Source of the DNA: an uncultured Fretibacterium sp.
GTDB taxonomy: Bacteria; Synergistota; Synergistia; Synergistales; Aminobacteriaceae
Direction: 5' to 3'
Length of the DNA stretch: 43,078 bases
Assembly: GCA_937915835.1 (NCBI GenBank)
Contig: CALGHA010000056.1
Coordinates: 1-43,078 of the forward strand
Part shown: positions 25,373 through 33,706 of the stretch, one piece after another
Position numbering within the stretch: the stretch's first letter is position 1
How the letters are laid out: every line of letters starts with the position of its first letter
Made by a program: the position numbers and the translations under genes
Notes under the pieces: generated by a model
What the model saw: the letters and a program-made list of their open reading frames with translations, nothing else
What the model was told of the DNA's origin: nothing
Database searches by the model: none

Positions 25373-26475
25373 GGCGAGGACTTCTCAATAAATTAATTCT
25401 CGGTGCATGTGCCGGGCCGTTTATGTTCGGGATATTAATTTTCGTGCTAATTTTCGTCGCTGGAGATTTATTGTTCCAAGCCGCAAAGTTAATTATCGAA
25501 CAGGGAGTAGCTTTCAGCGTTGTAACGAGATTATTTTTTTATCGCTTGCCTGAAGTCGTCGTGATGACAATTCCGATGTCCTCACTTCTTGCGACTTTAC
25601 TCGGAATGTCGACGCTTAATGCCGGGAGTGAGTTAATTGCTCTAAAATCTCTCGGCATTCCCTTTACGAGAATTTTACGGCCGGTAATCGTTGCTTCTGT
25701 CTTAATTGCTCTGGGTGCATTGGGCTTTAATGAGACGATTGTGCCGTTTACGTCGATTGCGGCTGACAGGTTGATGAAATACGAGATCATGAAGAACCAA
25801 ACGGCGGCAATTCAAGAGAAAGTATTTTTGCGCGACGAACAGAACGGGAAATTGAGACGGGTATTATATATTGATGAACTCGACCCGAACGAGGGCTTAA
25901 TGAGCGGAATTATGATGCATGAGTTTGACGAAGAGGGCCGATTATCGACAACTCTTAATGCTCGCAAGGGAATGTGGCAGGATTCCCAATGGTGGATCGA
26001 GGACGGGAGAATGTACAGCGTCAATCATGAAGGTGAAGTGTCGTTGTTATTGCGGTTTGAGCGTCAGAAATTGGCCCTGAGACTTTCACCGGCACAACTC
26101 CAGCGAAGCACGAGACGGCCTCGAGATATGAGCGCGCATGAACTTTGGAGCTATATCAATCAGGCTGAAGCTGTCGGCACGGATTTATCAAAATTATGGG
26201 TAATGTTTCATCTTAAACTTGCTGTTCCTTGGGCTTGCTTAATCATGGCAATTTTAGGTGCGGGCTTGGGAGCTTCAAGGCGCGGACGTTCAGGAGGCGG
26301 AGGCGTTGGCTTCGGAATAAGCGTTGTAATCGTGTTCGCGTATTACGTCGTGATGTCATTATGCCGAGCATTGGGCGAGTCCGGGAATATTCCTGCAGTG
26401 ATAGCCGGCTGGGGACCTGATGCAGTATTTGTTGTGATAGCGTTTTACTTTGCTTGGAGGGTTGACAGGATTTGA
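25369..26475 (+). CDS. LptF/LptG-family lipopolysaccharide export permease
   Basis: 368 residues, YjgP/YjgQ family. Three N-terminal membrane helices within 1-125, a periplasmic beta-rich domain (about 130-265) and three C-terminal helices. Pattern residues include LPEVVVMTIPMSSLLATLLG and GSELIALKSLGIP. LptF and LptG with LptB extract LPS from the inner membrane; the sequence alone does not tell me which of the two this is. ATGA overlap with the upstream gene, and its TGA overlaps the lpxI TTG. Confidence 0.9.
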   Translation: MRRGLLNKLILGACAGPFMFGILIFVLIFVAGDLLFQAAKLIIEQGVAFSVVTRLFFYRLPEVVVMTIPMSSLLATLLGMSTLNAGSELIALKSLGIPFTRILRPVIVASVLIALGALGFNETIVPFTSIAADRLMKYEIMKNQTAAIQEKVFLRDEQNGKLRRVLYIDELDPNEGLMSGIMMHEFDEEGRLSTTLNARKGMWQDSQWWIEDGRMYSVNHEGEVSLLLRFERQKLALRLSPAQLQRSTRRPRDMSAHELWSYINQAEAVGTDLSKLWVMFHLKLAVPWACLIMAILGAGLGASRRGRSGGGGVGFGISVVIVFAYYVVMSLCRALGESGNIPAVIAGWGPDAVFVVIAFYFAWRVDRI

Positions 26476-27263
26476 GCATTGCTTTAATTGCTGGTCAAGG
26501 AATTTTGCCGGTCGAAATCGCTAAAAGATTGCAGGAGTTACAGCCTTCAACGTTGATATTAACGCTTCGTGATGATCCCGAAGTCTTGAAGCCTTATGCG
26601 ACAAAATTAATCTCTATGAGAACTCCGAACTTAGGACGAGGATTACGTGAGATAAAGAGTTTCGGTGCTGAAAAATTGATAATGGCGGGCCGTATTCCCA
26701 AGAAAGTGATTTACTGCCTGCCGATTTTGTTTGACAAGATTACGCGCTCAATATTAAGAAAAAGTTTACGTGATGACCATTCGCTTTTAGGGGCCGTTGT
26801 GAAAGTTTTTGAGGATGAGAATATTGAAGTCATTCCATATTGGCAGATTTTACCGGAGTTTATCGCGTCAAAGGGGAAATTGTCAGCTCGTTCACCGTCT
26901 CAACGAGAGAGCAGCGATATTGATTACGGCGTGAAAATTTTGCGAGTAACATTGCCGTGTTCGTTCGGTCAAGCTGTATGTGTTGCTGACGGTGCAGTCG
27001 TAGCTATCGAAGCTATGGAGGGCACGGACAAGATGATAAAACGTTCGGGCGAGCTTGCTGGTCATGGTGTAATCGTGAAGATGATGAAAGCTGACCAGGA
27101 TATGCGCTACGATTTGCCGACGGTCGGAACTCGGACGCTTGAGAATATGCACGAAGCCGGATTAACTTGTTTAGCTGTCGAAGCCGGAAAAACTTTAATA
27201 CTTGAGCCGGAGAAATTTTTTGAATTGGCCGATAAACATAAAATTTCGGTCTGGGGAATTTGA
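26472..27263 (+). CDS. lpxI: UDP-2,3-diacylglucosamine pyrophosphatase LpxI
   Basis: 263 residues, DUF1009 type. It hydrolyses UDP-2,3-diacylglucosamine to lipid X and UMP in lipid A synthesis; LpxI replaces LpxH in many bacteria. Seen: IALIAGQGILPVEIAKRL at the N-terminus, MAGRIPKK, DDHSLLGAVV and VGTRTLENMHEAGLTCLAVEAGKT. The start is TTG (26472), overlapping the lptF/G stop as TTGA. It is immediately followed by lpxB, the next enzyme of the pathway. Confidence 0.95.
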   Translation: MSIALIAGQGILPVEIAKRLQELQPSTLILTLRDDPEVLKPYATKLISMRTPNLGRGLREIKSFGAEKLIMAGRIPKKVIYCLPILFDKITRSILRKSLRDDHSLLGAVVKVFEDENIEVIPYWQILPEFIASKGKLSARSPSQRESSDIDYGVKILRVTLPCSFGQAVCVADGAVVAIEAMEGTDKMIKRSGELAGHGVIVKMMKADQDMRYDLPTVGTRTLENMHEAGLTCLAVEAGKTLILEPEKFFELADKHKISVWGI

Positions 27264-27266
27264 AAC

Positions 27267-28394
27267 ATGAAGAATATTTTTGTGTCATGCGGAGAAGTCA
27301 GCGGGGATATTTACGCAGGAATTTTCATCCGTGAGTTGTTGCGCTTAAATCCTGAGCTTGAAATCTGGGGAATGCTCGGCCCTGAAGGTGAAAAAACTGG
27401 CGGGCGTTTAGTCTGGAGCTATGAAGAGTTAAAGCTGATGGGAATTATTGAAGTCATTCCAGCTCTGCCGAAAATTTTAAAGTTGAAGCGAAATATAACA
27501 CGTTCTATTTTGCGGACGAAACCTGACGCAGTAGTCTTGATTGATAATCCGGACTTTCATTTATTGCTTGCACATTCACTCAGGAAGTCAGGCTATGACG
27601 GAAAAATTATCTCGTTAATTCCTCCGACTGTGTGGGCTTGGCGTGCAGGACGAGTGAAGAACTTGAAGAGGGATTATGATTTATGCCTGCCGTTATTCTC
27701 GTTTGAACATAAATTTTTGCTTGAACACGGAGTAAATTCCAAATGGAAGGCTCATCCTTTAGTTTATGACTTGAAGGACGTAAAACTTTCTGATGAGTTC
27801 ATTAAACGTTTTGCCGGTGAAAAAGTTATAGCCTTAATGCCTGGAAGCCGACGTTATGACATAAATTTTCATCTTGATATTTTGCTGGGAACGGCGAAAT
27901 TGTTGCGCGAGAAAAATTACTTGCCTGTATTCTCAGTAGCTCCGGGACTTAGCGACGACTTAGTGAAAATTTTGCGCGAGAAAGTTAACGCTTCGGGCTT
28001 CGATTACTGGGAAGGTGAAGGGCGCGAATTAATGCTTGGTGCGCTTGCTGTTGCCGGAGTTTCCGGGACTGTCGCGGTTGAAGCAATGTTGTTAAGCCGT
28101 TTCATGGTCGTAATCTATAACATGAAGAAGCTCACGTACGCAATCTTGAAACATCTAGTTCACGTGAAAAATATCTCAATCCCCAACATGCTGACGAGCG
28201 AACAAGTTTTTCCGGAGTTATTATGCGAGAATGCGAACCCTGAGAGAATTATGAATGAGCTTGAAAGTTATCTTAACGACGACGAACGGAAACGCGAGAT
28301 TGATTTACTCTTGAACGAAGCGAAACTCTCAATGGGAAATGACAATGCCGCGAAATTCTGGGCTGAATGCGTGCTTAATGAGCTTAATGTGTAG
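27267..28394 (+). CDS. lpxB: Lipid-A-disaccharide synthase
   Basis: 375 residues, GT19 family. It condenses lipid X with UDP-2,3-diacylglucosamine. Recognised blocks: FVSCGEVSGDIYAG, LIDNPDFHLLLA, PPTVWAWRAGRVK, ALMPGSRRYDI and GVSGTVAVEAML. It starts three bases after lpxI. The gene contains, at 27491-27511, a one-mismatch copy of the palindrome seen at 17229 and 38383. Confidence 0.96.
   Translation: MKNIFVSCGEVSGDIYAGIFIRELLRLNPELEIWGMLGPEGEKTGGRLVWSYEELKLMGIIEVIPALPKILKLKRNITRSILRTKPDAVVLIDNPDFHLLLAHSLRKSGYDGKIISLIPPTVWAWRAGRVKNLKRDYDLCLPLFSFEHKFLLEHGVNSKWKAHPLVYDLKDVKLSDEFIKRFAGEKVIALMPGSRRYDINFHLDILLGTAKLLREKNYLPVFSVAPGLSDDLVKILREKVNASGFDYWEGEGRELMLGALAVAGVSGTVAVEAMLLSRFMVVIYNMKKLTYAILKHLVHVKNISIPNMLTSEQVFPELLCENANPERIMNELESYLNDDERKREIDLLLNEAKLSMGNDNAAKFWAECVLNELNV
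27491..27511. other. Intragenic copy of the 22-bp palindromic motif
   Basis: Inside lpxB, 21 bases match the intergenic palindrome with one change (ATG to ACG in the core). The codons read NITRSIL. A functional site is possible but unproven. Confidence 0.35.
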
Positions 28395-28401
28395 TTAGCG
28401 C

Positions 28402-28429
28402 GTAACATTTTTATTCATTATCGTGTTAT
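28402..28429. promoter_or_regulatory. Inverted repeat upstream of the nickel/cobalt transporter
   Basis: GTAACA (28402-28407), 16 bases, TGTTAT (28424-28429). The half-site length and 16-base gap are like NikR operators (GTATGA-N16-TCATAC in E. coli), although the half-site sequence differs. Position just before the transport operon supports a metal-responsive role. Confidence 0.3.
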
Positions 28430-28433
28430 TATT

Positions 28434-28467
28434 CCTCCGTTAAAAATTTTATGCGGAGGTTTTCTTT
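28434..28467 (+). terminator. Hairpin that doubles as lpxB terminator and covers the nikK ribosome-binding site
   Basis: CCTCCG (28434-28439) pairs with CGGAGG (28454-28459), with TAAA/TTTA pairing inside the loop and a TTTTCTTT tail. The right arm is also the Shine-Dalgarno of the gene starting at 28471 (11 bases away). Folding would both stop upstream transcription and hide the ribosome-binding site. Confidence 0.5.
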
Positions 28468-28470
28468 ATC

Positions 28471-29253
28471 ATGAAACGTTTGTTTTTTACCATGTTCATT
28501 CTCTCACTCTTTATTACTCCTGCGTTTTCTCATGAGCTTACGATTAAGGCCCAATCTGAAGCAGAGCTTAAAGCCGGAGAGCCGTTTTACGTAACTGTTC
28601 AGTCTGCACACAAGTTCATAGTTCCGGAAGAAGTTGAAGTTCTTGAACGCGTCAAGGCCGGAATTATCGAGGACGGAAAATTTATCGAGTCCAAACTTGA
28701 AGCTGACGAAGCAAATTTATGCATAAACTTCACAGTTATTCCGAAGGATTTATCTGGATCAATTATGCTTGCGGCGATTAAGGACGGCGAAACTTGGAGC
28801 ATTACTAACGAGGGCGGCAAGACTGGAGCGAGAAAGGATTTAGAGGCTCAGGGCTTGAAAGTTATACGCGCTACGAAAAACGACAAGTACGCAAAAGCAA
28901 TCTTTAATTCATCACACGATGACACGAAATTTTCTCAGGTTGTCGGCCATCCATTGGAGATTATTCCCGTTACAAATCCTGCGGACGCTAAAGTCGGTGA
29001 ATATTTCCATGTGAGAATTTTGCTGAACGGTCAGCCTTACACCGGGCCAATTTGGGCAACTTATGACGGCTTTGTTACGGAATATGAGAACACTTACGCT
29101 TATTACACGGAAGCCGAGAACGGAGAAGCTCACGTGAAAATTACAGCGCCTGGCTTATGGGGAATTCGAGCGTATCAAGGCGACTTGCCCGGAGTTGAAG
29201 GGGATTACGACGCTTTAACTTTGCGAGCATTCTTATTGTTCGACGTGAAATAA
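28471..29253 (+). CDS. NikK-like periplasmic DUF4198 component of a nickel/cobalt importer
   Basis: 260 residues. A signal peptide ends at about residue 20 (TPAFS), so the mature protein would start HELTIKAQ, an N-terminal His as in DUF4198 metal-uptake proteins. The domain ends with GLWGIRAYQGDLPG and RAFLLFDVK. In comparative genomics, NikK and NikL accompany NikMQO nickel ECF systems; metal choice (Ni or Co) cannot be read here. First gene of a five-gene operon, with its ribosome-binding site inside a hairpin. Its stop overlaps the next ATG. Confidence 0.78.
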   Translation: MKRLFFTMFILSLFITPAFSHELTIKAQSEAELKAGEPFYVTVQSAHKFIVPEEVEVLERVKAGIIEDGKFIESKLEADEANLCINFTVIPKDLSGSIMLAAIKDGETWSITNEGGKTGARKDLEAQGLKVIRATKNDKYAKAIFNSSHDDTKFSQVVGHPLEIIPVTNPADAKVGEYFHVRILLNGQPYTGPIWATYDGFVTEYENTYAYYTEAENGEAHVKITAPGLWGIRAYQGDLPGVEGDYDALTLRAFLLFDVK

Positions 29254-29690
29254 TGAAAGTTAAAAATTTCCTTATCGGGCTGGCGTGTGTCGGCCTGATA
29301 ACTTTTTGCCCGAATATAATTTACGCTCATGGTGTAGGCTTTCGGCAGTCAAGTTTTAGGTCAATAGCTCTGGAATTCTTTTACTCGACCGGCGAAAAAA
29401 TGAGTTATCGAGAAGCAAAAGTTTTCTCGCCTAAAGATGAGAAATTCGCTGTTCAGACGGGAAGGACTGACGAAGAAGGCCGATTTGCGTTTATCCCGGA
29501 TTGTGCCGGAGAATGGCGAGTGATAGTCCGCGACGAAGAAGGTCATCAATGTGAGGCTAAAATTGACGTTAAAGACGTTAATAATCTCGACGTTAAAACT
29601 CCTGAGCCTGAAGAACCGTTATATATACGTGCGCTTCTCGGTGTCAGCATAATCTTCAACATAGCAATGTTAATTTACAGGAGAAAATAA
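29253..29690 (+). CDS. NikL-like membrane-anchored component of the nickel/cobalt importer
   Basis: 145 residues. A signal sequence (about 1-25) is followed by AHGVGF, so cleavage would again expose an N-terminal His. A small beta-sandwich (FYSTGEKMSYREAKVF, TDEEGRFAFIPDCAGEWRVIV) and a C-terminal membrane segment (about 122-142) follow. This matches NikL architecture. It overlaps the gene before by one base and is directly adjacent to the CbiM-like gene. Confidence 0.75.
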   Translation: MKVKNFLIGLACVGLITFCPNIIYAHGVGFRQSSFRSIALEFFYSTGEKMSYREAKVFSPKDEKFAVQTGRTDEEGRFAFIPDCAGEWRVIVRDEEGHQCEAKIDVKDVNNLDVKTPEPEEPLYIRALLGVSIIFNIAMLIYRRK

Positions 29691-30290
29691 ATGCATATCA
29701 GCGAAGGAATTTTATCCGGAAGCGTATTAATTGCTGGCTGGGCAGGAAGTCTAACGGGGATTGCTTACGGTCTCAAGAGGACTGAAAGCGAGAAAATTGT
29801 ACGTACAGCGTTAATCTCGTCAGCTTTCTTTCTTGCGTCGCTTGTGAACGTGAAGATTGGCCCAAGTTCGACACATTTAACTTTTCTTGCTCCGATGGGA
29901 TTAATTCTAGGCTGTTCAGTATTTCCGGCCGTGTTCGTAGCGCTATTGCTTCAGGCGTTGTTATTTCACTTCGGAGGCTTGCTCGTGCTCGGTGCTAACA
30001 CTTTTATAATGGGAATTTCTGCCTTGAGCGTGTATATTTTACTCGGGAAATTTATACGTGAGAGCGAGAAAAAATTTTTAACGTTCACGCTGTCTTTCAT
30101 CGCTGGAGCTTTAGCCGTAATGCTGGGGACGTTTCTTGTCGGGTTATTTCTGGGCTTGACTGACGGGAATTTTTTGACAGCCGCGAAAATTATAATCGTT
30201 GCTCATGTTCCTTTAGCCGTAATTGAAGGGAGCGTTACGGGATTTCTCGTTTTATGGCTGAAAAAGTCTGCTCCGGAGTTCTTAGCATGA
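29691..30290 (+). CDS. CbiM/NikM substrate-binding membrane component (ECF transporter)
   Basis: 199 residues, with the invariant N-terminal MHISEGILSG, whose His2 coordinates the metal. Six or seven hydrophobic segments; GPSSTHLTFLAPMGLILG and HFGGLLVLGANTFIMG are family blocks. No separate cbiN follows, and NikL/NikK probably substitute. Together with CbiQ and CbiO it imports Ni2+ or Co2+ using ATP. The start codon directly follows the nikL stop with GGAG upstream. Confidence 0.92.
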   Translation: MHISEGILSGSVLIAGWAGSLTGIAYGLKRTESEKIVRTALISSAFFLASLVNVKIGPSSTHLTFLAPMGLILGCSVFPAVFVALLLQALLFHFGGLLVLGANTFIMGISALSVYILLGKFIRESEKKFLTFTLSFIAGALAVMLGTFLVGLFLGLTDGNFLTAAKIIIVAHVPLAVIEGSVTGFLVLWLKKSAPEFLA

Positions 30291-30339
30291 TTAAGGGAAA
30301 ATTTACACGCGAAAGTTTATACGTGAAAGAGGTATTAAC

Positions 30340-31059
30340 ATGATACAGGACAGTTTTACATTGACGTTCCTGCCCGAAAAATTTTACGCTTCCAGAAATA
30401 ATTTTGCTCCCGAAAGTTTGCTATTGAGCGCGCTGGTTTATGCTCTTGCCGTCTCAGTCAGCAATAAATTTTCAGCTTTAGCCCTCGCCGCAATTCTCCC
30501 AATTGTGATTATATGCGTCAAAAAAATTAATCTCTCTTCACTCCTCAAGCTCAATGTTATAAATCTCGTGATGATTATCACTCTTGCTTTAACATGGCCG
30601 TCAATTCTTGGTGGCGTAAAAATGGGAATGTTAATTACGCTGAGATTGAACATGATTTATATTATGTGTGAGTTTATGATTTTCCCGCTCGGAATAACAG
30701 GGATTTATGAGGCTTTATGTGCTTTGCGAGTTCCTGAGAAGTTGCGAGTGTTGATAATCTTGACGCTTCGAGGAATATTTATCTTGCATGAGAGGCTTGA
30801 GACCGCGTTAATCTCCGTGAAACTTCGTGCTCCAAATTTACACGGAATTATGAAACTGAAGACTTTTGCGAGTATTCTTGCGTCGGTATTGCTTCAGAGT
30901 TCTTCACACTCAGAACGAATAATGCAGGCCGTAACTTGTCGAGGAGGCTTCGGAGGATTTTTGCAGTCCGAACGTGAGAGTGTAAGACTTCGTGATATGC
31001 TCGTAATCGTGAGCTTTATGATTTATTCGGCTGTTGTGATTAAGTGTAATTATCTGTGA
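30340..31059 (+). CDS. CbiQ-type energy-coupling transmembrane protein
   Basis: 239 residues. Hydrophobic segments at about 25-60, 70-90 and 95-125, then the cytoplasmic helices of CbiQ proteins, including LRGIFILHERLETALISVKLRAP and AVTCRGGFGGF, the Ala-Arg-Gly-like motifs that couple to the ATPase. Last segment at about 215-235. It lies 49 bases after the CbiM gene with AGAGGT before its ATG. Confidence 0.88.
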   Translation: MIQDSFTLTFLPEKFYASRNNFAPESLLLSALVYALAVSVSNKFSALALAAILPIVIICVKKINLSSLLKLNVINLVMIITLALTWPSILGGVKMGMLITLRLNMIYIMCEFMIFPLGITGIYEALCALRVPEKLRVLIILTLRGIFILHERLETALISVKLRAPNLHGIMKLKTFASILASVLLQSSSHSERIMQAVTCRGGFGGFLQSERESVRLRDMLVIVSFMIYSAVVIKCNYL

Positions 31060-31089
31060 AGAGCTAAATCTTTATGATATTATTCTTGA

Positions 31090-31794
31090 ATGCTTGAAGT
31101 CGAAAATTTACGCTATAAATATCCTGATAATCACGAGGCCTTGAAGGGAGTAACTTTCAGAATTTCCGAAGGTGAGAAAACTGCGCTTGTCGGTGCGAAC
31201 GGTTCGGGGAAATCTACGTTATTGCTTCATATTGCCGGAGCATTGAGAGTTCAAGAGGGCCGAATAACTTTTAATGGCAAGAATGACACTGAAACCCTGA
31301 GAAAAAATATAGGCTTGACGTTTCAGGACGCTGACGATCAAATTTTAATGCCCAGCGTTCTTGAAGATGTTGCGTTTAGTCTCGTTGCGTCGGGAATGAA
31401 AGTTAAACAGGCTCATGAACGTGCGATGAATATTCTTGCTGAGCTTGGAATTTCACATTTGGCTTCACGTCCTCCGAACAAGTTATCAGGCGGTGAAAAG
31501 CGTTTAGTCTCATTTGCTGGGATTTTAGCGGCTGAACCTGAGATACTCGCGCTCGATGAACCTTCGGCCGGGCTTGACCCGAAAGCGAGAAGACGAGTGA
31601 TAAATTTTCTGCGTGAGAGTAATAAAACTATTTTGCTTGCTTCACACGATTTAGATTTAGTTCTCGATGTCTGTACACGCGCGTTAGTTCTCAACGACGG
31701 GAAAATTGCTGTTGAAGGTGAACTTCCGAAACTTTTCACGAATAAACGACTGCTTGAGGCTAATGGGCTTGAACTTCCTTTGAGATATTCATAA
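31090..31794 (+). CDS. CbiO-type ATPase of the nickel/cobalt ECF importer
   Basis: 234 residues. Walker A GANGSGKST (about 36), Q-loop FQDADDQ, signature LSGGEKR (about 133), Walker B EILALDEPSAGLDP and switch His in LLASHDLD. It powers the CbiMQ membrane complex. No clear ribosome-binding site is visible in the 30-base gap after CbiQ; a TATGATATT sequence there could be an internal promoter. Confidence 0.94.
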   Translation: MLEVENLRYKYPDNHEALKGVTFRISEGEKTALVGANGSGKSTLLLHIAGALRVQEGRITFNGKNDTETLRKNIGLTFQDADDQILMPSVLEDVAFSLVASGMKVKQAHERAMNILAELGISHLASRPPNKLSGGEKRLVSFAGILAAEPEILALDEPSAGLDPKARRRVINFLRESNKTILLASHDLDLVLDVCTRALVLNDGKIAVEGELPKLFTNKRLLEANGLELPLRYS

Positions 31795-31818
31795 CATATA
31801 AGGATAAGGAAAAAGAAA

Positions 31819-32754
31819 ATGACAGCTTCTTTTTGTCGAAAGGTATTCAGAAAAATATACAGAATATTCAGCGTAACATATGCAAAAGCTAAAATAAATT
31901 TATCATGGCTTGTTTGTTCGAAACTGCGAGGCTGGAGAGGTGTAACCGATGAAGATTACGGCAGGCAATTGATAATTTCGTTAACTTCATTTCCTCCAAG
32001 AATTAACACAGTTCATAAAACTATACAATCCCTCATGCTTCAGACAATGAAAGCTAACAAAATTACATTATGGCTTGCTGAAGACGAATTTCCGGATAGA
32101 GATAACGAGTTGCCTGACGAGTTATTAAATCTCAAAAGTTACGGCCTCGAAATTCATTATTGTAAAAATCTGCGCTCATTCAAAAAGTTAATCCCGGCAC
32201 TGAAACTTTTTCCCGACGCGAATATAATTACTGCTGACGACGATTTATATTACCGGGACAGCTGGCTCAAAGCTCTTTATGACGAACACGTTAGGCATCC
32301 TGAAGATTTATGCGTGCATAGAATAACGAAATTTTATATCGACGAAAACGGCGAGTTCAGAATTATAGGCGGAGGATATGATACTTATTCCTGTGGTGCG
32401 TCGTATTTACACAAACTTTCAGGCGGGGCGGGAGCTTTTTATTGCCCTAATATTTTTCACGCTGATGTAATGAAAGAAGAATTATTTATGACGTTGTGCC
32501 CTACAAGTGATGATATATGGTTCTGGCTTATGGCTGTACTAAATCATGTGAAAATCCGCGCTGCTGAGAATAATTATGCTCATCTTGCGCTTGCTTATGT
32601 CGGCAAAACTCAGAAGGGGCCGCGACTTTGTGACATTAACGATAAGGGCGAAAAATTATTCTGGAAACATTTTTACAATATCTTAAATCATTATCCTCAA
32701 CTTGAAGAGATTTTGCGCGAAGAGTATAAGCGTCTAAGTAAAGCCGGAGCCTGA
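31819..32754 (+). CDS. Family 2-like glycosyltransferase
   Basis: 311 residues. No signal peptide, but a basic N-terminus. The domain begins at about residue 50 with IISLTSFPPRINTVHKTIQSL. NIITADDDLYYRDSW (about 135-150) supplies the DDD metal/sugar-nucleotide motif, and a downstream TSDDIWFWLM block is typical of the family. Likely transfers a sugar to a cell-surface glycan or LPS; donor and acceptor unknown. AAGGATAAGGA lies 10 bases before the ATG. It follows the metal importer on the same strand and faces the split serine hydrolase, suggesting a surface-modification pair. Confidence 0.82.
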   Translation: MTASFCRKVFRKIYRIFSVTYAKAKINLSWLVCSKLRGWRGVTDEDYGRQLIISLTSFPPRINTVHKTIQSLMLQTMKANKITLWLAEDEFPDRDNELPDELLNLKSYGLEIHYCKNLRSFKKLIPALKLFPDANIITADDDLYYRDSWLKALYDEHVRHPEDLCVHRITKFYIDENGEFRIIGGGYDTYSCGASYLHKLSGGAGAFYCPNIFHADVMKEELFMTLCPTSDDIWFWLMAVLNHVKIRAAENNYAHLALAYVGKTQKGPRLCDINDKGEKLFWKHFYNILNHYPQLEEILREEYKRLSKAGA

Positions 32755-32787
32755 AAATTTCTCACAAGCTCCAGCAAGTTTTACACG

Positions 32788-33093
32788 TCAACGGCCTGTA
32801 ATTTTACGCACAATCGCCCTCAAAGATGACTTCATAAATCCTGCGATAAATATTCCAAGCGGGACAATCTTAAACGCAAATTCCCACCTGTTTATAGGCT
32901 TATCGCGTTTAATCCGGCTGAAAATTTTTGTTAATTCTGCGTCGCTTAGTGTGAGTAAATAGGGAAGGCAGAAACCTGGTAAAGGTGTTCCGTGAGTTTT
33001 GGATTTTACGGGAATGTTGGTTAATTTCGTTGAATGTTTTACGAGTTCATTTTGCTGTTTATCAATCTCGCACTCAGCTGGCCAAATATAATG
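32788..33093 (-). pseudogene. C-terminal part of the split serine hydrolase (out of frame as assembled)
   Basis: 101 codons that continue the hydrolase in the -1 frame after the G10 tract: HYIWPAECEIDKQ to KSKTHGTPLPGF, an Arg/Lys-rich helix, and a C-terminal hydrophobic stretch (FKIVPLGIFIAGFMKS). The His in THGTP is the best candidate for the catalytic His that the upstream half lacks. With nine G instead of ten the two parts join into one frame of 288 residues (32788-33655). As assembled it has no start of its own with a ribosome-binding site. Confidence 0.7.
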
Positions 33094-33655
33094 CCCCCCC
33101 CCCGTTATGCGTAATTCCCGCAATATCATAGTACTTATTACGTATTTTATCAGAAGCATAATTATACACAAACGGAGCTACACGCGCGTCAATCTGATGG
33201 CGAATCGAAAATTGGCCGGACATCGAGAAAAATCTTTCAGCGTCCAGAAGCGAAGCGAACAACACAGCGGCATAACCTCCTGCAGAAGCTCCACAAGTCG
33301 TAACGTCATAGCCTCGCGTTAATTCACGGAGAAAGTCAGCCGTCTTGTCTACAGTGTCATATTTGGGATTAATTCCTGTTACGTACCATTGTTTATAGAC
33401 ATCGCGGACAAAAATTATAAGCTCGTAATATTTCCGGATTAATTTATTTGACGCTAAATTTTCCCATTCGTAGCGGTCGTTGATTATGATTTTCTGCGTA
33501 AATTCCTCTTCAGTGTTTGGAAAATATAATCCGTTGCCTGAGAAGAAAATTATTGCCCTGTTAGTCTTTGAGCCCGTGTGAATTAGCCTGTAATTCTCCT
33601 TCTCGTATTCACGCCGTAAAAGTTCGCTCCCATTCCAGGGAAATGAAACATTCAT
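33074..33655 (-). CDS. Alpha/beta-fold serine hydrolase, N-terminal part (phase-OFF as assembled)
   Basis: 193 codons. AIIFFSGNGLYFP looks like the oxyanion-hole strand-turn, and TTCGASAGGYAAVLFA is a classic GxSxG nucleophile elbow (about residue 138). The frame then runs through ten G (residues 185-187) and ends six codons later with ALYLAS, losing about 100 residues including the likely catalytic His. AGGAGG lies 10 bases before the ATG. The substrate is unknown; proximity to a glycosyltransferase suggests a deacylase or acyltransferase acting on surface glycan (inference). It lies downstream of the liv terminator, so it probably has its own promoter. Confidence 0.75.
   Translation of the reverse strand: MNVSFPWNGSELLRREYEKENYRLIHTGSKTNRAIIFFSGNGLYFPNTEEEFTQKIIINDRYEWENLASNKLIRKYYELIIFVRDVYKQWYVTGINPKYDTVDKTADFLRELTRGYDVTTCGASAGGYAAVLFASLLDAERFFSMSGQFSIRHQIDARVAPFVYNYASDKIRNKYYDIAGITHNGGGALYLAS
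33094..33103 (-). repeat. G10 homopolymer tract splitting the serine hydrolase gene
   Basis: Ten C on the plus strand, ten G on the coding strand. As assembled the length is out of frame; nine or twelve G would restore one open frame. It has the same length and composition as the tract in the restriction specificity gene at 9754-9763. Confidence 0.85.
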
Positions 33656-33678
33656 AAAGTATCAGCCTCCTGTAATAA

Positions 33679-33706
33679 TAAAAAAGGGGGGAAGCGTTAT
33701 CCCCCT
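33679..33706 (-). terminator. Terminator of the liv operon
   Basis: On the minus strand GGGGG-ATAACGCTT-CCCCC followed by six T, immediately after the livF stop codon. Confidence 0.85.

Noticed and set aside
28395..28470. Cobalamin or NiCo riboswitch before the metal importer
   Set aside because: The gap is only 76 bases and lacks the B12 box and multi-helix junction sequences; only one hairpin is present.
32788..33655. Ordinary decayed pseudogene
   Set aside because: Apart from the homopolymer, both halves are open and conserved-looking with a good ribosome-binding site; a single slip restores the frame, so phase variation is the better reading, with assembly error still possible.
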